Source of the DNA: Pelagibacterium nitratireducens
GTDB taxonomy: Bacteria > Pseudomonadota > Alphaproteobacteria > Rhizobiales > Devosiaceae
Direction of reading: 5' to 3'
Assembly: GCF_037044555.1 (NCBI RefSeq)
Contig: NZ_CP146275.1
Span: 1,096,501 to 1,160,500, forward strand
DNA: 64,000 nucleotides
The stretch's first letter is position 1. Each line of letters starts with the position of its first letter. The notes under the pieces are model-generated. The model saw only the letters and a program-made list of their open reading frames with translations, searched no databases and had not been told where the DNA came from. The translations under genes and the position numbers were made by a program. This document shows positions 54,771 to 63,125 of this stretch, in pieces.

Positions 54771-55868
54771 TCAGGTGTTGAACTTGAAGAGCATCACGTC
54801 GCCATCCTTGACGACGTATTCCTTGCCTTCGTCGCGCGCCTTGCCGGCTTCCTTGGCAGCCACTTCGCCCCCGAGCGCGACGAAGTCGTCGTACGCGATG
54901 GTCTGGGCGCGGATGAAGCCGCGCTCGAAATCGGTGTGGATGACGCCGGCGGCCTGCGGAGCCTTGGTGCCGACCGGAATGGTCCAGGCGCGGGCTTCCT
55001 TGGGGCCGACCGTGAAATAGGTCTGGAGGTGCAAGAGCTTGTAGCCTTCGCGGATCAGCTTGTTGAGGCCCGGTTCCTCCAGCCCGAGCGAGGAGAGATA
55101 ATCGGAGCGATCGGCGGCGTCGAGCCCGGCCAGTTCGGCCTCGATCTCGGCGCAGATGATCACCGTGCGAGCCTCGTGGCCCTTGGCGTAGTCCTCGACT
55201 TTTCTGGTGTGCTCATTGCCGGTCGCTGCAGCGGATTCATCGACATTGCAGACATAGAGCACCGGCTTGGCGGTGAGGAGCTGGAGTTCCCTGAACGCCT
55301 TTTCCTCGTCGGCGGCCCGCTCGGTGTGGCGGGCGGGCTTGCCCTCTTCGAGCAGCGCCTTGGCGCGGTTGACCAGTTCGAGAGTGAGCTTTGCGTCCTT
55401 GTCGTTGGCGCGGATTTTCTTTTCGAGCCCACCGATGCGCTTTTCAAGGCTTTCGAGGTCGGCCAGCATCAATTCGGTCTCGACCACTTCGGCGTCGGCG
55501 ATCGGATCGACCTTGCCGGCGACGTGGACGATGTCGTCGTTTTCAAAGCAACGCAGCACGTAGGCGATGGCGTCGCATTCGCGGATGTTGGCAAGGAACT
55601 GGTTTCCGAGCCCTTCGCCTTTGGATGCGCCCTTGACCAGACCGGCGATGTCCACGAACGAAAGACGGGTGGGGATCACGTCCTTGGACTTGCCGATCTC
55701 GGCCAGCTTGTCGAGGCGTTCATCGGGGACGGAAACCTCGCCCACATTGGGCTCGATGGTGCAAAATGGAAAGTTCGCGGCCTGAGCCGCTGCAGTCTGG
55801 GTGAGGGCGTTGAAAAGCGTCGATTTGCCGACATTGGGCAGACCGACGATGCCGCATTTGAAACCCAT
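54771..55868 (-). CDS. ychF: Redox-regulated GTPase/ATPase YchF (OLA1 family)
   Basis: A 365-residue Obg-related P-loop protein, associated with ribosomes and stress responses, that hydrolyses ATP in several species. It begins [22 protein letters not shown] (G1), and shows [26 protein letters not shown] (G3) and VLYVCNVDE in the NxxE position that accounts for relaxed nucleotide preference. The C-terminal TGS-like domain contains [13 protein letters not shown] and [17 protein letters not shown]-rich 16-bp palindrome lies at 54746-54761 after its stop, without a T-run. A long repeat-rich gap lies upstream. Confidence 0.97.
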   Translation of the reverse strand: MGFKCGIVGLPNVGKSTLFNALTQTAAAQAANFPFCTIEPNVGEVSVPDERLDKLAEIGKSKDVIPTRLSFVDIAGLVKGASKGEGLGNQFLANIRECDAIAYVLRCFENDDIVHVAGKVDPIADAEVVETELMLADLESLEKRIGGLEKKIRANDKDAKLTLELVNRAKALLEEGKPARHTERAADEEKAFRELQLLTAKPVLYVCNVDESAAATGNEHTRKVEDYAKGHEARTVIICAEIEAELAGLDAADRSDYLSSLGLEEPGLNKLIREGYKLLHLQTYFTVGPKEARAWTIPVGTKAPQAAGVIHTDFERGFIRAQTIAYDDFVALGGEVAAKEAGKARDEGKEYVVKDGDVMLFKFNT

Positions 55869-56038
55869 GATGGAACCTCGGAAATGGCGCCCGACCGGGC
55901 GCAGAAAGCGTTGGGCCTTAACTCGTGCAGGCAGGCGCGGAAGTCAAGAGAAGCTGGACGTGCCGATGCGTCCGACGGCGAGATCGCCTCGGGCTTTGAT
56001 TGCCATTCGAGCTTGGCTCTCATGGCCTTCTCACCTCC

Positions 56039-56059
56039 AATCGTGCCACCGGCACGATT
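56039..56059. promoter_or_regulatory. Perfect 9-bp inverted repeat upstream of ychF
   Basis: AATCGTGCC-acc-GGCACGATT lies about 170 bases before the ychF start. On the minus strand it is followed by GGAGGTGA and an ATG at 56023. There is no T-run. It could be an operator or a leader hairpin; the function is open. Confidence 0.35.
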
Positions 56060-56225
56060 GGCCGAAGGACGGATCGAAGTAGACGGCATGGGGCGATGAA
56101 CGCTCCGCATGATTTAGTTTTTATATGAAGCGATCATCGCCCCACGCATCCGGGGTTTTGGGCTTATGGCGGCGTCTCGGGCTGGGGTTTGTCGTCCGGG
56201 ATATTGGCATTTTTAGTGGGTCGGT

Positions 56226-56260
56226 TGGCGAACCGGGAAACCGGTGCCCACTTTCCCTGC
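56226..56260 (-). repeat. Partial, decayed copy of the dispersed palindrome
   Basis: On the minus strand it reads CAGGGAAAGTGGGCACCGG, then TTTCCCGGTTCG. This matches the central part of the copies at 57570 and 58319, but the outer GCGTTTCC/GGAAACGC arms are lost. Confidence 0.5.
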
Positions 56261-56558
56261 CAACTTCCCGTCGGTGCCCCTCTCCCTTTCGGGAGTACGA
56301 CGTGGACTCCCATCCTCGCCCGGCCATCCGTCCGCTTTGGGCCTTCCCTGCGGCGACCCGCATGGAACCCGGATCGGCCTGTCGGATGGGATCGAAGTGC
56401 CCGAGGGCCGATGCGGTCCTAAGGCTCGGACCCATGCTCCCCCTTCTCCAATCCCGCCCTCACCGGAAGCTCGTATGCATCCTCGTCTCTGGTGCGGCCG
56501 TGGGAGGAGAATGGCACGGGGGTGATGGGGCGGGGATAAATATTTTTCCGGCCTTCCT

Positions 56559-56655
56559 TTCGCTGTCCCGGACTTGATCCGCGACCCAGCAGCCTTGCCC
56601 ATACTCCGGTGCGAGAGGAGAGACACATGGACCCCGGCTTTCGCCGGGGAAGCGA
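56559..56655. repeat. CCCGG-type intergenic palindromes
   Basis: TCCCGGACTTGATCCGCGAC (56566-56585) and the hairpin CCCCGGCTTTCGCCGGGG (about 56634-56651) are forms that recur between genes in many Alphaproteobacteria. They flank a short AT-poorer segment and code for nothing evident. Confidence 0.5.
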
Positions 56656-56821
56656 GGGAGAGGAAAGAGCGGGGGCAATGGAGCGGGAATCCGGGGGAGC
56701 GGTGGGGCAGAGGAGCGAGGAGGGGCGCTGGCGCCGATCCGTCGACCGGTCTCCAATTCACTCTGCCGCACACATCTGTGTCAGGGGCTTGAGCGAGAGT
56801 GAAACCCTAACCGTCGCGGCC

Positions 56822-57532
56822 TCAGTCCTTCTTCCCGAACAGCTTTTTGAGCATGTCGGCCATGGGACCGGATTCGGGGAGTTTGGTCTGGGGAGTGGAT
56901 GGGCGGGCCTGCCGGACATGACTTTGGGCCTTGGGTGCGGACTTATCCGCTTCGGACTTCGATGCTGTAGGAAGGGCGAGCGCAAGCTTGTTCATCAGCG
57001 CTGCCGCGTCACCTTTGGCAATCAAAGCGGCATTTTTTGCCAGCGCATCGAGCAGGGGTTCCAGCCACTCGTTTTCGGCCTTGTGGAAGTTCGAGAGCAC
57101 ATGGGAATGCACGCGGTCCTTGTGGCCCGGATGGCCGATGCCCAGACGGATACGCACGAAATCCTTGCCCAGATGGCTTTCGATGGAGCGCAATCCATTA
57201 TGCCCGCCATTGCCGCCGCCCGTCTTGACGCGCACCTTGCCGGGGGCGAGGTCGAGTTCGTCGTGGATGACGGAAATATCGGCAGGAGCGAGCTTATAGA
57301 ACTGGGCAGCCTGGGCGACGGAATCGCCCGAGCGGTTCATGAAGGTCTGGGGCTTGATCAGCATGATTTTTTCGCCATCGATCACGCCTTCGGACACGAG
57401 GGCGGAAAATTTCTGGCGAAAGGGTGGGAAACTGTGCTGGCGGGCGATCTCGTCGACGGCCAGAAAGCCGATATTGTGCCGGTGGGCAGCATATTCGGCG
57501 CCGGGATTGCCGAGCCCTACGATCAGGTGCAT
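56822..57532 (-). CDS. pth: Peptidyl-tRNA hydrolase
   Basis: Releases tRNA from prematurely dropped peptidyl-tRNA. The 236-residue protein begins MHLIVGLGNPGAEYAAHRHNIG with the catalytic histidine in HRHN, and has LIKPQTFMNRSGDSV, VIHDELDLAPGKVRVK, GGGNGGHNGLRSIESHLG and IRLGIGHPG. The catalytic domain ends near residue 185; the remaining 50 residues are a basic, Pro/Ser/Lys-rich tail ending in MLKKLFGKKD, a feature of many Hyphomicrobiales Pth proteins. It lies downstream of rplY on the same strand, the usual pairing, with a dispersed palindrome between them. Confidence 0.96.
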   Translation of the reverse strand: MHLIVGLGNPGAEYAAHRHNIGFLAVDEIARQHSFPPFRQKFSALVSEGVIDGEKIMLIKPQTFMNRSGDSVAQAAQFYKLAPADISVIHDELDLAPGKVRVKTGGGNGGHNGLRSIESHLGKDFVRIRLGIGHPGHKDRVHSHVLSNFHKAENEWLEPLLDALAKNAALIAKGDAAALMNKLALALPTASKSEADKSAPKAQSHVRQARPSTPQTKLPESGPMADMLKKLFGKKD

Positions 57533-57569
57533 CGCATCTCTCCGGGAAAAGCGGGGCCGGCGGCTCTTT

Positions 57570-57624
57570 GCTGGTCACGCCTCCGAACCGGAAAAGTGGA
57601 TGCCACTTTTCCTGGAAGCGCTCC
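57570..57624 (-). repeat. Dispersed palindromic repeat, copy C
   Basis: The minus strand reads GGAGCGCTTCCAGGAAAAG, TGGCATCCACTTTTCCGG, then TTCGGAGGCGTG. The centre AAAAGTGG-cat-CCACTTTT is a perfect hairpin. It lies between rplY and pth. Confidence 0.75.
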
Positions 57625-57644
57625 GAGCCGCCGGCCCGAAGGTT

Positions 57645-58277
57645 TTAGTCTTCGTCTTTTTCGTCTTCGTCGCCTTCATCGGAGTCCGCGTCTTCAGCGC
57701 CTTCGGACGAGCGCAGGGCAGACGGAGCAGCGATGGTGGCGATGGTGAAGTCGCGATCGGTGATGGTCGGGACGACACCCTCGGGCAGGTCCACGGCCGA
57801 GATGTGCAGCGAGTCGCCGACTTCGGCCTTGGACAGATCGACCACGAGGTATTCGGGGATCGAATCGGCCGGAACGGACACTTCGACAGTGTGCCGCACG
57901 ACGTTGAGCACGCCGCCCTTCTTGAGGCCGGGGGACTTTTCTTCGTTCTCGAAGTGGACGGGAACTTCGACGGTAAGGGTCGAATTCTTGCCCACGCGGA
58001 GAAAGTCCACATGCACGAGGAAGTCGCGCACGGGCTCAAGCTGGTAATCCTTGGGGATCACGCGGTGCTTTTTGCCGTCCACATCGATCTCGATGACGTG
58101 CGAGAGAAACCCGCCGTCATGAATCTTGCGGAACGTATCCTTGTAGGAAATCGCGATGGAAAGAGGGGCTTTCTTATCGCCGTAAATAACGGCAGGAACC
58201 AGACCTTGACGACGCAGTTCACGAGCGGCCCCCTTGCCCACCCGGTCCCGCACCGAAGCCTTCAGCTCGACGCTCAT
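57645..58277 (-). CDS. rplY: 50S ribosomal protein L25 (general stress protein CTC type)
   Basis: Binds 5S rRNA. The 210-residue protein has the N-terminal L25 domain ([29 protein letters not shown]) and the C-terminal TL5/CTC beta domain ([18 protein letters not shown], then [21 protein letters not shown]), plus a highly acidic tail ([19 protein letters not shown]). The start at 58277 (MSVELKAS) follows GGATG; ATG 58286 adds three residues without a site. It is upstream of pth on the same strand. Dispersed palindromes lie on both sides of it. Confidence 0.95.
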   Translation of the reverse strand: MSVELKASVRDRVGKGAARELRRQGLVPAVIYGDKKAPLSIAISYKDTFRKIHDGGFLSHVIEIDVDGKKHRVIPKDYQLEPVRDFLVHVDFLRVGKNSTLTVEVPVHFENEEKSPGLKKGGVLNVVRHTVEVSVPADSIPEYLVVDLSKAEVGDSLHISAVDLPEGVVPTITDRDFTIATIAAPSALRSSEGAEDADSDEGDEDEKDED

Positions 58278-58318
58278 GGAAATCATCCATTGGTTGGGTG
58301 CGTTTCTCCGGATTTTTC

Positions 58319-58372
58319 CTTGTCACGTTTCCGAACCGAAAAAGTGGTGTCCACTTTTTCTGGAAACGCTCC
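58319..58372 (-). repeat. Dispersed palindromic repeat, copy D
   Basis: On the minus strand it reads GGAGCGTTTCCAGAAAAAG, TGGACACCACTTTTTCGG, then TTCGGAAACGTGAC. Outer arms GCGTTTCC/GGAAACGT and the inner AAAAAGTGG/CCACTTTTT stem are both complementary. It lies between the gene at 58468 and rplY and could act as a terminator-like hairpin. Confidence 0.8.
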
Positions 58373-58467
58373 GAACGAAACGCGCGCCCGTCCTCCAGGG
58401 GTGACGAGCGCTTCATGGGGCGGGTCTATACAGGAGGCGGAAAAATTGGGCAAGAGGCCCGATAGCG

Positions 58468-58863
58468 CTAGTCTTCGTCTTCCGCCGGCGCTTCGAGCCC
58501 GCGCCGGCTCATTTCGTCGAGCGCCGCGGCGCGCAGTGTCATGGCGCGTTCGGTCAACGGTCCATCGGGATCGTGATGGACACGGAACAGGCGGCTGGTG
58601 CCGAAGCGCTTGTGCATGTGCACGAGCATTGCGTCGGGCCAACCGGGAATTTCATCGAGAAGAGCCAACAGCTCGGTCTCGGCGCTTGAGCGCGGGGCCA
58701 CCAAAGGGTGACGGGGAGGGGTCTTTTTCACTGATACTTCCACATACGCAGCGTACGCGGTCATGGCTGGCTCGCCCCACCGGATCTTCCGCAAAAAGGG
58801 AAAATGCCGGAGCCAGTGCAAGGTTCCGCGTACAGGCAGCGCTTGTGGCTGAGTCGTGGTCAT
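58468..58863 (-). CDS. Hypothetical protein, possibly under CtrA control
   Basis: A 131-residue protein without membrane segments or signal. The C-terminal two thirds look well structured (TELLALLDEIPGWPDAMLVHMHKRFGTSRLFRVHHD and LTERAMTLRAAALDEMSRR). The N-terminal 33 residues are basic and aromatic and may not be translated; an in-frame ATG at 58764 (MTAYAAYVEV) is an alternative, while the ATG at 58863 has GAGGGGA ten bases upstream. I do not recognise a family. A perfect TTAA-N7-TTAA box lies 91 bases upstream. Confidence 0.6.
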   Translation of the reverse strand: MTTTQPQALPVRGTLHWLRHFPFLRKIRWGEPAMTAYAAYVEVSVKKTPPRHPLVAPRSSAETELLALLDEIPGWPDAMLVHMHKRFGTSRLFRVHHDPDGPLTERAMTLRAAALDEMSRRGLEAPAEDED

Positions 58864-58953
58864 CGGTCAAAATCCCCTCGCTTCCATTCGAGCAATGGCA
58901 GCGTGAGAGATTCGCCGATCGGGCGGCAGCCGGGATGATTCCGGGGCCTGGTG

Positions 58954-58968
58954 TTAAGGTGTTGTTAA
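58954..58968. promoter_or_regulatory. Perfect CtrA-type box TTAA-N7-TTAA
   Basis: TTAA-ggtgttg-TTAA, followed by C, is the full CtrA consensus. It lies in the 124-bp gap between the stop of prs and the start of the gene at 58468-58863 (both minus strand), so it would act on the latter. CtrA is the cell-cycle regulator of Alphaproteobacteria. Confidence 0.5.
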
Positions 58969-58987
58969 CCCTGGTTGCGTGCGGCGT

Positions 58988-59920
58988 TCAGTCGAACAGG
59001 CTCGAAACCGACTGTTCGGACGCTGTGCGGGCTATTGCCTCGCCGATCAGGGTTGCGATCGAAATGTGGCGGATCTTGCCGACCTTGGCGACGGCCTCGG
59101 TCATTTCGATGGAATCGGTGGTGACCAGTTCCTTGAGCCGCGACTTGGCAATGCGCTCGGGCGCGTCGCCCGAGAGGACGCCGTGGGTGATATAGGCCGA
59201 AACTTCCCTGGCGCCGGCATTGAGCAGCGCCTCGGCCGCGTTGACCAGCGTGCCGCCGGAATCGACGATATCGTCGATCAGAATGCAGGACTGGTCCTCG
59301 ACGTCGCCGATGATGTTCATCACTTCGGATACGCCGGCGCGCGGACGGCGCTTGTCGACGATGGCCAGTTGCGCGCCGATGCGGTTGGCGACGTTGCGGG
59401 CCCGCAATACGCCACCAACGTCGGGGGAGACGATCATCACCTTGGAGGTGTCGTAGTTTTCGGCGATGTCACGGGTGAGGACCGGAGCGGCGTAAAGATT
59501 ATCGGTCGGGATATCGAAAAAACCCTGGATTTGCGGTGCGTGCAGATCCAGGGTCAAAATGCGGTTGGCGCCGGCATGGGTTATGAGGTTGGCCACAAGC
59601 TTTGCCGAAATCGGCGTGCGGGGGGCCGATTTGCGGTCCTGACGCGCGTAGCCGTAATAGGGCAGGACCGCCGTGATGCGACGGGCCGAGGAGCGGCGCA
59701 TCGCGTCGATCAGGATCAGCAATTCCATGAGATTGTCATTGGCCGGAAAGGACGTGGACTGGAGGATGAACACATCCTCGCCGCGCACGTTTTCGTGGAT
59801 CTCCACGAAAATTTCCTTGTCGGCGAATTTCTTGACCGACGCGTCGGTCAGTGGAATTTCGAGATAGTCGGAAACGGCCTTGGCCACGGTGAGGTTTGAG
59901 TTGCCCGTCACCAGCTTCAT
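58988..59920 (-). CDS. prs: Ribose-phosphate pyrophosphokinase
   Basis: Makes PRPP from ribose-5-phosphate and ATP for purine, pyrimidine, histidine and tryptophan synthesis and for Apt. The 310-residue protein shows [47 protein letters not shown] (flexible loop), [19 protein letters not shown] and the PRPP loop [14 protein letters not shown], all standard for class I enzymes. Length is normal. The 150-base region to its right (59921-60070) holds its presumed promoter and a single GTTAAC half-site. Confidence 0.97.
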   Translation of the reverse strand: MKLVTGNSNLTVAKAVSDYLEIPLTDASVKKFADKEIFVEIHENVRGEDVFILQSTSFPANDNLMELLILIDAMRRSSARRITAVLPYYGYARQDRKSAPRTPISAKLVANLITHAGANRILTLDLHAPQIQGFFDIPTDNLYAAPVLTRDIAENYDTSKVMIVSPDVGGVLRARNVANRIGAQLAIVDKRRPRAGVSEVMNIIGDVEDQSCILIDDIVDSGGTLVNAAEALLNAGAREVSAYITHGVLSGDAPERIAKSRLKELVTTDSIEMTEAVAKVGKIRHISIATLIGEAIARTASEQSVSSLFD

Positions 59921-60070
59921 GGTCAGCCTCTATATGTGCCCTGATCGCCAGAGGCCGCCAATGCCCCGAGCTTGTTGGGCGGACGTTTAGACCCCGAAGG
60001 CCGCAAACTCAATATGACTTTTGAATGAAGGTGAAGGGCGGTTAACGGTGTTGCCCGTCTGCACAGGGTG

Positions 60071-60841
60071 TCACCCCCTCGCAATGAGCGCAATCTGGCG
60101 CCCCGCGCGTGTGTTGTTGTGGGTCGCGTAGCGGTGGGAGAAGTAGAGATCGGGATGGGCGTAGGTACAGCTTCCGACCGATTCGACTGTGCCGATGCCC
60201 AGCGATTTTGCCTGCGAGAGCACGAGGCCGGGCACGTCGAAATGGGGCCGGGGCCAGCCCTCGGTGATGATGAAATCGGCAGCGTCGGGGAACTGGGCGC
60301 GAATCTCGTCGGCCATCTCCTCGCCGATCTCATAATTTGGGGCCGATATGGCCGGGCCGATGGCGGCGATGATGTTGGCGCGCGAAGCCCCCAACTGTTC
60401 CATGGCGGCGACGGTATTGGCCAATATGCCGCCGACGGCACCTTTCCAGCCGGCATGGGCCGCGCCGATTATCCCTGCCTCGGGATCGGCAAGCAGAATG
60501 GGCGCGCAATCGGCAGTTAAAATGCCCAGCGCGATGCCCGACCGGGTGGTGACCATAGCGTCCGCTTCGAGACGATCTCCAACCCTGAAGCCATTGTCGA
60601 CGACATGGACGTGGGTGCCATGAACCTGTTTGGCGAGAGCGACTTCAATGGGGCCGCCCTTGAGGGCCATGACGGCGCGATGAACATTGTCGACGACATT
60701 GGCCGCGTCGTCACCAACCGAGCGCGAGGCGTTGAGCGAGGCGAACTCGCCTTCAGACACCCCGCCGCGCCGTCCGAAAAATCCGTGACGGACAGCAGGC
60801 GCTTCGGTGATTGCTGGGCTTTTTTCGATGGGCGGATGCAT
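60071..60841 (-). CDS. pgeF: PgeF/YfiH-family laccase-domain protein
   Basis: A 256-residue protein of the family once called polyphenol oxidase and now linked to purine nucleoside phosphorolysis and peptidoglycan editing. The zinc-site motifs are visible: RHGFFGRRGGVSEG, AKQVHGTHVHVVD, LTADCAPILLAD, GAAHAGWKGAVGG and the C-terminal GSCTYAHPDLYFSHR. The start at 60841 (MHPPIEKSPAITEAP) is preferred; the frame is open to 60904, overlapping the preceding methyltransferase gene. In the family the enzyme corrects misincorporation of L-Ser in peptidoglycan precursors, which is relevant given the MurL/MurD2-like pair in the same window. Confidence 0.9.
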   Translation of the reverse strand: MHPPIEKSPAITEAPAVRHGFFGRRGGVSEGEFASLNASRSVGDDAANVVDNVHRAVMALKGGPIEVALAKQVHGTHVHVVDNGFRVGDRLEADAMVTTRSGIALGILTADCAPILLADPEAGIIGAAHAGWKGAVGGILANTVAAMEQLGASRANIIAAIGPAISAPNYEIGEEMADEIRAQFPDAADFIITEGWPRPHFDVPGLVLSQAKSLGIGTVESVGSCTYAHPDLYFSHRYATHNNTRAGRQIALIARG

Positions 60842-60858
60842 TGTGAGGCAGGCTTTCT

Positions 60859-61941
60859 CTACGCGGGGAACCCCGCTGGGCGCAGTCCCGGGCTGGCAGC
60901 GCACAGGACCTTGAACAGCTCACCCATCTGATCGGCCCGTGTGAGCCGGTCGAAGGCCGATGCGAGGGAGGCGGCCTTTTGCGGGTTTGCCGTGGCGAGT
61001 GCTGAATGACGCTCGGCCAGCCCCAATGATGTAAGAAAACTGCCCTGGGTCACAATGGGGTGGACCGTCAACCCAGCCATGCGCCCAGCGCGCCCCAGCG
61101 CTTCGAAATCCACATGCGTTGTGAGATCGGCCGCGCCGGGTTGCGCGAGGGGATCGACGGGAGCATGGCGGGCAAGAGCCTGCAGGGTTTCGCCGGGTTG
61201 GGTGTGCGCGTAGCCATAATCGATGGTGAGCAACGCACCGCCACGCGGGCCGAGAAGGCGGCAGAGCTGGCCCATGAACTGTTGCCCCGCCAGCCCGATT
61301 TCGGCGACCTCGCCATCTTCCGCCGATGCGAAAGCCTCCCCGATCAGAGCTTCCTGATAAGGCGTGGGCGACAGACCGAAGACGCGCTGGCCATCGGCAA
61401 GTCCGACGCTGCGTTCATACCATTTGCCCTCGCGCCTGACGAATTGGCGGACCGGGAGCGCGTCGAAGAATTCGTTGGCGATGATGATGAGCGGAGAGGC
61501 GCCAAGGGTTTCGACGTCCTCGATCCAGTCGGGCGAATGTGCCGAAAGCCTTTCGCGCTGCATGGCGGCGAGGACCGGATTGGTTTCATAGAGTTTGAGG
61601 TCGAGAGCTTCGGCGAGGCCGGTGGCACGGGTTGCGACGCGGAGGGCGTCGGCAAGAAGCGTTCCGCGTCCGGGCCCGAGCTCGAGAAGCGTGAATTTTT
61701 CCGGACTGCCCATCTGGAGATAGAGATCGGCGATCCACGCTCCGATCATTTCGCCAAAGGTCTGGCTGATTTCGGGGGCGGTGATGAAGTCGCCGCCGGT
61801 GCCGAGCGGGTCGGCCTTGCGGTAATAGCCGCGTGTGGGATGGGTCAGGCACAGGCCCATATAGCTCGCCAGCGACATCGGTCCTTGCTGGCGGATCTGC
61901 ATGTCGATCAGATCGCCCAGGGAGAGGCCCGGCTCAGCCAT
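60859..61941 (-). CDS. MidA/NDUFAF7-like SAM-dependent methyltransferase
   Basis: A 360-residue class I methyltransferase of the COG1565 family. YMGLCLTHPTRGYYRKADPLG and GGDFITAPEISQTFGEMIGAW form the family-specific N-terminal block, the SAM loop is LLELGPGRGTLLAD, and IIANEFFDALPVRQF follows. In eukaryotes the relative NDUFAF7 methylates an arginine of a complex I subunit, so a role in respiratory complex I assembly is plausible. The start at 61941 (MAEPGLSLGDL) overlaps the lgt stop by eight bases; pgeF follows after 17 bases. lgt, this gene and pgeF form a common Hyphomicrobiales cluster. Confidence 0.9.
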   Translation of the reverse strand: MAEPGLSLGDLIDMQIRQQGPMSLASYMGLCLTHPTRGYYRKADPLGTGGDFITAPEISQTFGEMIGAWIADLYLQMGSPEKFTLLELGPGRGTLLADALRVATRATGLAEALDLKLYETNPVLAAMQRERLSAHSPDWIEDVETLGASPLIIIANEFFDALPVRQFVRREGKWYERSVGLADGQRVFGLSPTPYQEALIGEAFASAEDGEVAEIGLAGQQFMGQLCRLLGPRGGALLTIDYGYAHTQPGETLQALARHAPVDPLAQPGAADLTTHVDFEALGRAGRMAGLTVHPIVTQGSFLTSLGLAERHSALATANPQKAASLASAFDRLTRADQMGELFKVLCAASPGLRPAGFPA

Positions 61942-62731
61942 GACGACGCTTTTGACTCCAGACAATCAACGCAATGCCCGTAATCAGGATAGGCAGCGAA
62001 AGAACCATGCCCATGGTCAGCCAGCCGAAGGCGAGATAGCCGATATGGCTGTCGGGCAGGCGGAAGAATTCGACGAAGATGCGCGAAAGCGCATAGCCGA
62101 CACCGAAGATTCCTGCTGCGGTGCCGGGGCGACGCAGCACCAGTTTGACGTGGGTGAAATAGCGGATGACGAGGAACAGGAGGACGCCTTCGAGCAGGCC
62201 TTCATAGAGCTGGCTGGGGTGGCGCGGCAGGTCGCCGCCGCCGGGGAAGATCACGCCCCAGGGCATTGTGGTGACAGAGCCGTAGAGTTCGGCGTTGATG
62301 AAATTGGCAACCCGGCCGAGAAACAGGCCGATGGTGGCGCAGCAGGCGAGCAGGTCCAGGCCTGACAGGATGTTGGCCTTCTTGCGATTGAGGTAGACGA
62401 TCATGGCAACCATCAGGCCCAGCATGCCGCCATGAAAGCTCATGCCGCCGTCCCAGAGGGCAATGATCTGGCCGGGGTTTGCGGCAAAGACCAAAGGATC
62501 GTAGAACAGAACGTAGCCCAGCCGTCCGCCGACGATGATGCCGATGACGATCCAGAAGGTGAAGTCGAACAATTCGTCGGGGGTCATGGGTGGAGTGCCA
62601 TTGACCCAGAGCGATTTGCGCCTGAGCAGCAGCATGCCGTATCCTACGCCGAGGAAAATGCCGGCCAGGTAGGCCAGTGCATACCAGCGGATGACGATGG
62701 GCCCGATGGCAAAGGCGACCGGATCGATCAT
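61934..62731 (-). CDS. lgt: Phosphatidylglycerol-prolipoprotein diacylglyceryl transferase
   Basis: Transfers diacylglycerol to the lipobox cysteine of prolipoproteins, in the inner membrane. The 265-residue protein has about seven hydrophobic helices, IVIRWYALAYLAG at the start, GGRLGYVLFYDP, MSFHGGMLGL with the conserved histidine, and GRVANFINAELYG with the conserved R/N. The start at 62731 (MIDPVAFAIGP) gives the usual length; the frame is open to 62851 without likeness to the family. It is divergent from the UbiK-like gene. Confidence 0.95.
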   Translation of the reverse strand: MIDPVAFAIGPIVIRWYALAYLAGIFLGVGYGMLLLRRKSLWVNGTPPMTPDELFDFTFWIVIGIIVGGRLGYVLFYDPLVFAANPGQIIALWDGGMSFHGGMLGLMVAMIVYLNRKKANILSGLDLLACCATIGLFLGRVANFINAELYGSVTTMPWGVIFPGGGDLPRHPSQLYEGLLEGVLLFLVIRYFTHVKLVLRRPGTAAGIFGVGYALSRIFVEFFRLPDSHIGYLAFGWLTMGMVLSLPILITGIALIVWSQKRRHG

Positions 62732-62868
62732 GGGGAAGGGCACGTGGGGCCTCGAAGCTGATTGCGATTTTGCGGGACCATGCCGCCCGGACCGGCTCTG
62801 GTCAAGCGGTCCTCGAGCCCCTACATAGTTGGCAGTGGGCCGGACGGCCAAACAAGAGGAAGTGAGCG

Positions 62869-63120
62869 ATGTCGCAAGGACAAAAGTTTTTCGACGATCT
62901 GGGGCGGTTGATGAACGATGCCGCCTCGGTTGCCGATGGTGCGCGCCGCGAGGCGGAGACAGCCATCCGGGGCCAGATGGAGCGGGTCGTCAACGATCTC
63001 AACCTCGTCAAGCGCGAGGACTATGACGCATTGCGCGAACTGGTGAGCATCCAGGGCGAGGAAATCGAAGCCCTGCGCCGCGAACTCGAAGCATTCAAGC
63101 GCCGCAAGAAGACCACCTAA
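62869..63120 (+). CDS. UbiK-like accessory factor (BMFP domain)
   Basis: An 83-residue coiled-coil protein. The BMFP pattern is visible: KFFDDLGRLMNDAASVADG followed by the C-terminal KREDYDALRELVSIQGEEIE and LRRELEAFKR. In enterobacteria the relative UbiK (YqiC) helps assemble the ubiquinone-making complex. The start at 62869 follows GAGGAAG. It is divergent from lgt and five bases before a phosphoesterase gene. Confidence 0.88.
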   Translation: MSQGQKFFDDLGRLMNDAASVADGARREAETAIRGQMERVVNDLNLVKREDYDALRELVSIQGEEIEALRRELEAFKRRKKTT

Positions 63121-63125
63121 GTATC

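Larger units (their letters stand above)
55869..56821. other. 953-bp gap without a convincing gene; repeats and hairpins
   Basis: Open frames exist on both strands but have no family likeness, poor composition and no consistent initiation sites. The stretch holds a hairpin at 56039, a decayed copy of the dispersed palindrome at 56226, and a block of CCCGG-type palindromes at 56559-56655. An ATG at 56023 on the minus strand is preceded by GGAGGTGA, but its frame runs 115 codons into ychF out of register. I see no tRNA. It probably holds the ychF promoter and repeat debris. Confidence 0.6.

Noticed and set aside
55676..56023. 115-codon minus-strand frame with GGAGGTGA before its ATG
   Set aside because: It runs 190 bases into ychF out of register, with no family likeness. 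Only the start signal is interesting, and it is noted under the gap.
56125..56773. Several 60-190 codon frames on both strands in the ychF-pth gap
   Set aside because: No initiation sites or family likeness; they contain repeat sequences.
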